From Rapana venosa (taxonomy: Eukaryota > Mollusca > Gastropoda > Neogastropoda > Muricidae): a stretch of DNA of 64,000 bases. Positions 49,000 to 59,200 of this stretch are shown piece after piece (the first letter of the stretch is position 1; every line of letters starts with the position of its first letter). Below the pieces are notes generated by a model that had not been told where the DNA came from, did not search any database, and saw nothing but the letters and a program-made list of their open reading frames with translations. The position numbers and the translations under genes are program-made. The stretch spans positions 7,334,150 through 7,398,149 of the forward strand of contig CM054153.1 in assembly GCA_028751875.1 (NCBI GenBank). Direction: 5' to 3'.

Positions 49000-51930
49000 T
49001 CGAAGTGATTATGAGACTGTCGTGCTACCTACTGCGCTATTGAGGCACTGAGAAAGAGAGAGAGAGAAGAGGTGCTAGCTGTTTATATGAAAACTAGATG
49101 ACTTTGTGAATGTCAAACTTTTAGCACTTATAGTAGCTCGTATGAATGTAACTCATATAGTTTTTTTTACGCATTCATTGCTGTAAATTCTAGAGGGGGA
49201 AAAATTTTTGTGTGTGGTCAGTTTGCTTGTTTGAGGTTTTTTCATTTGCATGTAGAAAGTCTTGTCAGTTGGAGAATACCATTCTAAAGGCAAGCTTTTT
49301 TTGGTTTGGAGATTATAAAGGCAAGCTATTAAGAAGGCCAAAAAGATCAGTTTTTTAAATCATTTTCAGACCTCAATATGAAAACTGTTACCATACTGAA
49401 GCCTGTATATAACCATTTCTAGAGAAAAAAGGTCATAATTACACAACTTTGAATTAATACCAGTCGGTTATTTGTTTGGCATACTGAAAGTTTAAAGAGA
49501 CTGTCCCTGTGTTAAATCATATTTGTGTGTGGGCAGGAGCGACAGAGAGTGAATACCGGGTGTACAACATCAACCATCGCAGCATGCAAGGCTGCTACAT
49601 GTGCCTGGTGTCAAACAGAAACGACGGACAGGTCCTCAGCAAAGGCGCCATCTTGCAGATAGGGGAGTTCACCTACAAGCATGATTACTTTGGTAGGTTC
49701 CGCTAATTTGAAACTTTTGTTGTTGTTGTCTTTTTGTCATGAACTTTTGAGAAGAGGAAATTTGATTAAATATATTGTTTTTGTGGATATGCACCTTTGT
49801 ATACCTAATTTGATTGTGATGAAAATAGTACGAAAAGTTAAAATAATAATTGTGATGAAAATAGTACCAAAGTTTAAATGGAGCAACAATGAACTAAGAG
49901 AAATGATATAGAATTATTTTACTGCCCTTTATCATTTGTTTTAGGAGGCACCGTGGTCGAGTGGTTTAGGCGGTCAACTCGTGATCCAGAGGTCGCGGGT
50001 TCGATCCCCGCTCGGCTCGGTGTTGTGTCCTTGGGAAAGACACTTTACTCCTATTTTCCTCACTCCACCCAGGTGTACAAGTGGGTACCAGCTCTGCTGG
50101 GGAAGTATCTGGCGACAGACTAGCGTCCTGTCACAGGGGTGGTGAAAAACCATCAGTTCGCTTAACGCTACAGAAACCGGGATATGCTCCGGCTCTATGG
50201 GCCTTCTGGCTTGAAAGAACATACTTTACTACTATACTCATTTGTTTTGTGATTTTGCATGGTTTTTGTTTTTCAATCAAGCCTGAAGAGAAGCACCAGT
50301 GTTTGCGAGTTCTCTCAGTCCCATTGACAAGTTTACCATCCATTCTGAGGATACCTCTGACTTCTCTGTTTCTGATTCACATTCCCCTTCTCAAAGAGAG
50401 TGCAGGATGTGTATATTTAATAACCAAGCAACTTAAACTATGATTTAGTGCCTATTGTAGTTTCAGCTACAGACAGGATGATGAGGTTTTTGAAGTGCAG
50501 ACCTGCCAGTGCCTTGTATCTGGTTACATATGCATGAGTGCAAAAGATGAAGTATTCATATTAAAGATCCCATAATTCATGTCAGCGTTCAGTGGGTTAA
50601 GGAAATATGAACATACTCAGCATGCACATATACCTGGAGAGGGGTTGGTTCTGCCTCGCCCAAGAAACATGGCCTGATAAGATGCAATGCAGTAGCCCAA
50701 CAGTTCCTCAGGGAGAGAACTGTGATGCGTTGCCCCAACAGTGGCTGTCTCATCAGTTTCAGCCATGGTCAGGAGAATGATGATTTTGAAGCAAGTAACC
50801 ATGATGTATTACACACTCTGTGACTGTTTGTGATTTCACTTAGTAAAGGCAAAGGCATGCCCATAACCTTTGGGGTCAGCTTCTCTAGGGGCAGCATTTT
50901 TAGGGTGGTGCCCATCTCCTCTCCCTCGCTGCTTTACACTCCCTGCCCCTAATTAGGGCAACTACTCATTTACAGCTGGGTGAACTCGGAGGCTGTACTG
51001 AAACCTAGGCACACAAAACAGTCTCCCATTTGTGAGAAAACCATACTTAATGCTTAATCTTTGTGGAGAGTTAGGACTGACCACTGAGCTGTTCTGTACT
51101 GGTTTCCCTATAGACAAGATAAAAATATCTAGTAAAAATAAAACATTTCCACCATGGCTGTCTTGTAGTTTAAGCTATAGATAGAATAATGCCATTTATA
51201 AAACGGGTATCATTCCTTTGGATGAGACTATAAACCATGGCCCCGTGTGCTAACGCATCTTGTGCACACGTTAAAAACCGTTCTACCATTTGGAAGAGTA
51301 GGCCTTTTCATGCTGGTAAGAAAAGATGACAGAATATAAACCAAAAAATGCACACACACTGGTGTTGTATTTAGACACCATCCTCAAAGTCAGAATATAG
51401 TTTCCTTAATGGTGGGTCCAAATGGTTGCATACGCAAGATATCACCATTGGTGAACCTCAGAGCTCAAGTCAAGGAATGAACCCTCTCCCCAAAACAAAC
51501 AAACAAAAACACACAAAAACCCTGCGTATCAAGCGATAAAGTAGCACCCACTGTGGCTGTCTTGTGGTTCCAGCCACCGACAAGCTGGCTCTGTTGATCG
51601 GAAACTACGATTACCGCAGTCAGCAGCCTCTGAAGGCCCCTCAGACTGACATCCAGAACCTCTCCACCATTTTTCAACGTGTACTGGGCTTCAAGGTGAC
51701 TTCTCTTCTATGTTTGGTCTGTGTTTGTGTGTGTGTGATGTGTATGGTGTGAGTTTGTGTATGCATATGTGTGTGTGTGCATGCATATGTGTGTGTGTGT
51801 TCTTTGCTTTAATGTCCTTCCACTTTAAGTGATATTAGACAATAGGGAAAAGGGTTATGAGAAATCATAAAAAGGGGAGGGAAGTATGTTTATGGTGAGC
51901 ATGTGTAAGTGCAAGTGCATCATTAGAGTC

Positions 51931-51988
<58 letters not shown>

Positions 51989-53226
51989 TGAGCATGTGTG
52001 TGTGTCTGTTGGAAAGGAAAAAAAACCACCTCAAGAGGAACACCTCCCCCCCCCCACCCCCCGCCCCCCCCCCCAAAAAGCAGAACATTACTGGAATACC
52101 ATAACTTGTATAACATAACTAGTTTAACATAACTAATAATTAATACAACATAAACCATAACAACACATTGCAGCTTAATGTGAATCAAAGGTAGATACCA
52201 ACTGGACTGCTATTGAAATAAACAGAGAACTCGTGAAGAAGCGAATAGTTATTCAAAATGTGCTCTAGAGATAAAGGACAGTAGGGTGGATGATAGTGTC
52301 CAAGCTTTTGTGAAACTGATAGTCATGTTAATGAGCAGCACACAATCAAATGATTCACTGTGATTTGTTCACCACACAAGCATTGAATATTTTTACAAAA
52401 TTTTGAACGGAGAGCATTCAAGCGAAAACGATACATTAGACTGGTAATATGTCTGGGACATTGAGAGAAATCCCGGAACAAGAGGGAGTTGGTATTATTT
52501 GTAGAAGTACTTTTCAAACAGTTATTATAGTACTGAGAATCGGAGTTCTTAAGAATGTCATGAAAGCGATCGGAAGATGCTCTATGCACCCGAAACATTC
52601 TTGTAGATCTAAAGGAATAGAAAGTTTTTGTACCCTCAGAATTGTGAGCTGCTTTTCTGGCAGCTTGATCCACTCTTTCATTGGGAATAATTCCACAGTG
52701 TGAAGGAACCCACAAGAATGTTATAGCCACATCTTTAACTGACAACAGATGTATGAGATGGTTTATTTCTGTTGTCATTTCACTTCTTGTTTTTTGGTCA
52801 GTAGATCTAAGCGCATGTAACACCGATTTAGAATCTACACAAATTAAGATGTGACCGGCATTCATGGGTAGAGTGGAAATATAATTTAAAGCCATAAGTA
52901 TGGCTACAAGTTCAGCAGTAAATATTGATAATTGCCTTAATTATATTATTTACGTAAGAGTAGGCCATTGTGTGCCGGTGGGAACAGATGACAGAATTCA
53001 CAAATCTGCATACACATGGGGACTGGATGTAAAAAGCACATAAGTGCTTATTCCATTATCCTTGATATAAAATAATAAAATAAATGAAAAAAATATTTCA
53101 CACATGTTAATGCAGGGATTACAAAAGCAGCTCCTACCCTACCATCTTCAAGTACAGAACCATCCGTATAAATATGTAAATAATTTTTATAGTGATTATC
53201 TATGTGATGATACACCAAGCTCTTTA

Positions 53227-53292
<66 letters not shown>

Positions 53293-56200
53293 ATTTGTTG
53301 TTTTCTGTGTTACTGATCTGATACTATTGAAATACCAGAAAGCCATTACTGACATTCTATGAACAGATATGACCTGAAACAGCTATATCTGATCACAGGT
53401 GTTATCCTTGATCTGACCACAGGTGTTGTCCTTGATCTGATCACAGGTGTTGTCCTTGATCTGATCACAGGTGTTGTCCTTGATCTGATCACAGGTGTTC
53501 TCTTTGATCTGATCACAGGTGTTCTCTTTGATCTGATCACAGGTGTTGTCCTTGATCTGATCACAGGTGTTGTCCTTGATCTGATCAGATGTTGTCCTTG
53601 ATCTGATCACAGGTGTTGTCCTTGATCTGATCACAGGTGTTCTCTTTGATCTGATCACAGGTGTTGTCTTTGATCTGATCACAGGTGTTCTCTTTGATCT
53701 GATCACAGGTGTTGTCCTTGATCTGATCACAGGTGTTGTCCTTGATCTGATCACAGGTGTTGTCCTTGATCTGATCACAGGTGTTGTCCTTGATCTGATC
53801 ACAGGTGTTGTCCTTGATCTGATCACAGGTGTTGTCCTTGATCTGATCACAGGTGTTCTGATCACAGGTGTTGTCTTTGATCTGATCACAGGTGTTGTCT
53901 TTGATCTGATCACAGGTGTTGTCCTTGATCTGGTCACATGTGTTGTCTTTTATCTGATCACAGGTGTTCTGATCACAGGTGTTGTCCTTGGTCTGATCAC
54001 AGGTGTTGTTCTTGATCTGATCACAGGTGTTCTGATCACAGGTGTTGTCCTTGATCTGCTCACAGGTGTTGTTCTTGATCTGACCACAGGTGTTGTCGTT
54101 GCTGAACCTGACGCTGACGGAAATGATCTCGGCGGTGGAGGAGTTCTGTGAACTGATAGACTCGGGTGTCTACTGCGTGTTTTATTTTTGCGGGCATGGT
54201 TTTGATGAAAACAACCACAGCTACATCCTGCCCAACGATGTGCCCACAGACTACAAGACGGAGGAGTGTTTGTCGGCGGAGTATGTTCTCGGCAAGATGC
54301 AGCAACGTCGACCCAAAGTCTGCTGCATGATCCTGGATATTTGTCGAAAACCGTGAGTTATATGCTTCGTTGTTGTTTACATGGTGAGAGTGAGAAAGTT
54401 GTTACTGACCAGTGTCTTCTTTTGTCATTTAAAAAAAAAAAAAATGTATCGTGTTTGTTGTTGTTCTTTGTCAAATGCTAAGACAGCAACTATTGTTGTC
54501 TGTCATATGAGCGAAATGTGTTGCACTGACAAGTCAGGCTCAGTGTGTCTGACTTTGGCGTGGGAGAGAAGTGCTATCTTTTTTTATATTTTAAAATAAC
54601 GGCAGGAGAATGGACCAAGAAGGCAGAAAATACACAAGAAGGATGTGATAGGAAGAAAAGAAACAAGGCAGAAAGAAAGAGGGGGATAGAAAAGTGGGAA
54701 TTCCTAGCACAGAATTTCCAGAGGGTGGGGATGCTATTTATTTGACAGGCCGCCGGACTTCCCACTATGGAATCTGTTTGTTTTATTTGTATCAAAAGGT
54801 GTTCAATCTGTTTTAAGAGTCGGAACAAATTTGATATTGTCTGTGATAGATATTTTGATTTTTGGGGTGAGTGGGTTGAGGAGAAAATGTTTTTGTTTTG
54901 GTCATTGATAACACACAAATGGGAAAACATTTATGACAATGCTTTTTCATATTGCATATTACCATTGTGGAAAAGTTTGAAGAGATAGTTGTTCACAGCA
55001 ATGAAATCTTTTTCATTCTTTTTTGTTGGATGTGGGTAACATGAAATATCAGTACAAAAATAGGTCCTGACTTATGATTTTTTTCATGTTCTTGTTATAC
55101 CTGCATATATCCCTTATATGATATGTATCTTTCATGACATATGCATTAATGAAATACTGAATAAAGGAAAATCTGTTATGCTGCTTAGCTCAGATCCAAG
55201 AGCTGTATCAGTTGCTGATGTAGTCAGACTGCCAAGGCCTGCGTTGATATGTTTTGAAATGTTATGTTGAGATTCTTTATCCACACAAGTTTCTCTGCTT
55301 ATTGAGATAATCAAGTATTGGTATTCATGACATGCTTTTAGCATACCAACCTGTACTATTAATCTAAATAATCAAGTATTGGTATTCATGACATGCTTTT
55401 AGCATACCAACCTGTACTATACATCTAAATAAACAAATTCTCTGAAGCCAGAGTATGGCTGTCTCTAAATGGCAAGATATTTTTCAACAGCCATACACGC
55501 ATACTTCTTGTCCAGTGTATACTTTCAGTCTTACAATAATTCCCAGGTGCGATGAGTGAGACAGAGTGCATGTTCTGGGTGACCCCTAGAATGTTAAGTG
55601 GAGGAACCTCCAGCATCAACAACACCACCAACAACAAAGAATAGCAGGGTTATAGCGTTACACTGACTGTTGCAGGCCAGAAAACCCCAGTCAGAGTCAG
55701 AGAACAGCCATCATGGACCAGGCCCCTGTGGAGGATGGCAACACGGTTGTGTGCTACGCTACGTAAGTGAATTCTGGGGGGGGGGGGGCTGTTGTGCATG
55801 TATAATTTGTTGTTGCACTGTACTGTTGTGTCATACTGTTGCTACATAACTGAATTCCAAATTTTTGTGTGTCTTTTGTTTCTTGGCTAGAGCTCTGGGA
55901 AACCCTAATGGTGACATGTTGTGTATATGACTGGTTTTGCCCGTTATCAAGACAGCCGCATTGTGATGTGGGGGACGGTGTCTAAACACGACACCAGTGT
56001 GCATGCATTTAAAAAAAATGTTTTTACCCATTCCTACTGGCACACAATGGCTTACTCTTCCAAACAGCAGAACTGGTTTTAATGTGTGCGCAAGATCATC
56101 ATCATCAACCATTACACCCAGCGGTGTGTAGGGCAGCAACAAAGCGCTTCCACTCCTGCCTATCCTGGGCTAACCTAGTCACTGATCCCCAAGAATGCTG

Positions 56201-59200
56201 CATGGCTTTCATCTCACTTTCTTCCTCTCGGCTTTGGCCGTCAGCATTCATACGAGTCTCACTGGATCCGGGAGGTCCTTCGCACGCAAAAGTAGAAATT
56301 TTCTCTGTTGCTGTTTCCATAACTTCACTTCTTTTACGGGACAGGGTTGTTAGCCCTGTGCCCAACCCCCAACCTGGAGGAAGGGTTCCACCTTAGTCGC
56401 CTCTTACGACATGCCTGGTTGGAAGGCAGGGATCCTATTCTTGCAATGCTCGCTTTGCAAGCATACCCCGGGAGTCCCACAGGGGTGTGCGCAAGATATT
56501 CAGTGCATATTCACACATGAGACCTCAGTTTTTAGTCTCATCTGAAGGACTTTTGGGGGGAGTGGAATCGGTGCTTATGTTATTTGGAGGAGAAAACTCC
56601 TTTCAAATGGGTGCCTCAACAGTGGCGCAAACCTGGGCCATCAGATCAAAAGCTCAATGTGTTAACCATTAGGCCATCCCACCCCCCAGCTGATGTAGAT
56701 TTACTATTGTATTTGCCTTTCTTTATCTTTAATCTTAATTTCCAAGGGTAACAGATAAGTATCAACATGCTTCTTTTTCACCTGGCCCTGACATGTGTGA
56801 CTGGGTCCTGTACAGGAGCTGTGGACTGGCAGCCTTTGAGTTCCGCCCACAGAGCAAAGGCATCCTGGTGACTCATCTGGAGAAACTGCTGCAGCAGCCA
56901 ATCAGCATCGAGGAGGTCTTCCGCAAAGTCAAAGAAGGTAGAGGACTCTAGCGCTTTGATTTGTTGGCTTTACAAGATTCAGCGCTATGTATACATTCCA
57001 TACATCATTATTATTATTATTATTTTGTTGTTCATGTGAGTTGTTTTGATTAAGCTGTCAGTGATAGACACCGTAGCTGTGTGACTGTTTGACTTCATTC
57101 CTGTGGGTCCATGATGTCTGAGTTCAAATCTCTGCATTGGCGTCTGGTGAATTAAGGGTGGGGATATTTACGGTATCTCAGATCAGCTTCGAGCGCCTGT
57201 GCCTAAATTCCCTTCTTGTATTTACACATGCAGAAGATCAAATATGCAGGTTAAAGTTGTTAAGTCTCGTAAAGTTCTTGCAATTCATGTCGGCATTCAA
57301 TGGGTGATGGAAATTTGAACATACCCAACTTGCATCATGTACAAAAATGAGCTGCTCTGAAGTCTGAATGTGTCAGCTGAGGCCAGTGGGTAGACCTCCT
57401 GCACAGGTGAAGAAGACCAGGCACTACGCACCCCACCCAGCAAGGGAACGCAGAGAAGAGGAGAGAGAGAGAGAGAACCAAGTCGTCCTTTTTTTTTCTT
57501 TCTTTTTTTAAAGTCTTCCATGAACAGTATGATTTGAAAAATGTGGATTGTAAAGGGCTGGAAAGGGAGAGGGAAGTGATGAGATTATCCAAAAGGGTAA
57601 GCCTATCAGAGGATGGGAGAGATTGGCTGAAGTGTTGATAGAGGACAGCGGGAGCGTTTAGTAAGACTCTTCTTAGGGTATAGTTGCCTTTATGGGGTGG
57701 GAGGGGTGAGGGGTGGGGTGGGGTGGGTGGTGATGCAAAAAAACTACACATGCAAGAAAATATAGCCCCCACAGGTCTGGTAGCATTTGTCGTTGGTGTT
57801 TGTGATCAAACTGGGGGGAGCTCACAGGGACTACAGCTTGTGTATAAAAAGAAAGAAAACTGACATTGAGAAACAAACAAACCCCCAAGTGCATGCATAA
57901 AAGTAGAATGATTGACAGTGTGCACGACTCGTGCTAGCAACTGACTTTGTGTGTGTGTGTGTGTGTTTTTTTCAGCTGTCGGCAATGACACTCGCGTGAA
58001 CCAGAATGCTCGAACGCGTCAGATTCCAGAGGTTCGCTCAAATCTGATCGAGGTTCACCGATCGTTCACAGACCCCATTGAGACCAGCGGACACACCCGC
58101 GCCTGCAACAAGCGACAGCTGGCCTGGGAAAATGCACATGGTGGGTGTGAAGCTGAAACTTATTTTTACCTTAAGCCCTCTGTCAGTAACGCACACTGGC
58201 CCAGGCCAAAAGCGTTGTCAGTTACTGGTGTCATTCCCCTCCAGTGGGGATGTCAGTGGCAAAATAAATAGCTTTCCTATCTTCTAGAAGTTCTGTGCTA
58301 GCAGTTTCGTCTTGTCTACCCCTCTCTTTGTTTTTACTTTGTTCATTTTCTTTCTGTCGCCTCCTTCTTGTCTATTTTCTGCCTTCTAGGTCCATTCTCC
58401 TGCCTTTTTGCAAGAAAGACTTAAAAAAATTTTTAATTAAAATATAAAATAAGTTTTCAAAAAGACTTAGAATATAACAATTCTCTCCCACACCGAAGTC
58501 GGATGTGCTGGGCTTGACTTGTCAGGTGCTTATCAGCAGCATAACATATTTTTCTCTCATGTGACAGACAATGGTGGCTGCTGTCTGAGCGTTCAATGAA
58601 GAAGAAGAAGAGTCACCCAAGGGTTTGCTCATGGTAAATAAAACCAAACAAAGAAAAAGAAAAGTCACTGATGAGTTCCTTGCTGGTGTTTTCAGTGAAG
58701 CCTCCCCCCATGGAGGTGTGTCTGCAGCCTGTGGAGCTGGGGGTGATGGTGGAGCTCACCTTCCAGCACGAGTTCTCCAACGTCCTCAACGTCTTTGTCA
58801 GGGTCATCAAGAAGGGCAACTTGACCGACTGCATCGCCTGGATCAGCAAACTGCCCAGCGTAAGTTTTTTCTGTGGAGTGGTGAGTTGTGTGGCTTGAAC
58901 TTGATACACCGAGAGGCTTCGCCCTTGTCTTTGTTGGAGAAGTTTGTTGTGTTCTTGGACAGAAGAAGGAAATGAAATGATTGAATGTTTGTTTATTTCC
59001 TATTTGTTTTTGAAGAAAGTTTATGATGATAGCATGCTGTTTCCGAAACCATTTGTTCAAATGAGTTGAGATGTACTGATTTGATTCAGATTTAATTGCA
59101 ACAAATCATTCTATAATAGCCAAGTGGATGAATATATCAGTATTTATGTATATCTGTTGTATAGTTTTCTTGATTTCTTTTTAAAATTTTTAACAGTCAC

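Noticed and set aside
49943..50015. tRNA gene-like sequence with A and B boxes (also 1753, 46540-46606, 47770, 48590)
   Set aside because: Each is the 5' head of a dispersed SINE with a long non-tRNA body, and several have target-site duplications enclosing the whole element. They are not functional tRNA genes.
53383..53937. 184-codon open frame of 8-residue repeats
   Set aside because: It is the translation of the 24-bp minisatellite; 24 is a multiple of three, so frames stay open by arithmetic on both strands.
53388..54089. CRISPR-like repeat array
   Set aside because: Units abut without spacers, in an intron of an animal gene. It is a minisatellite.
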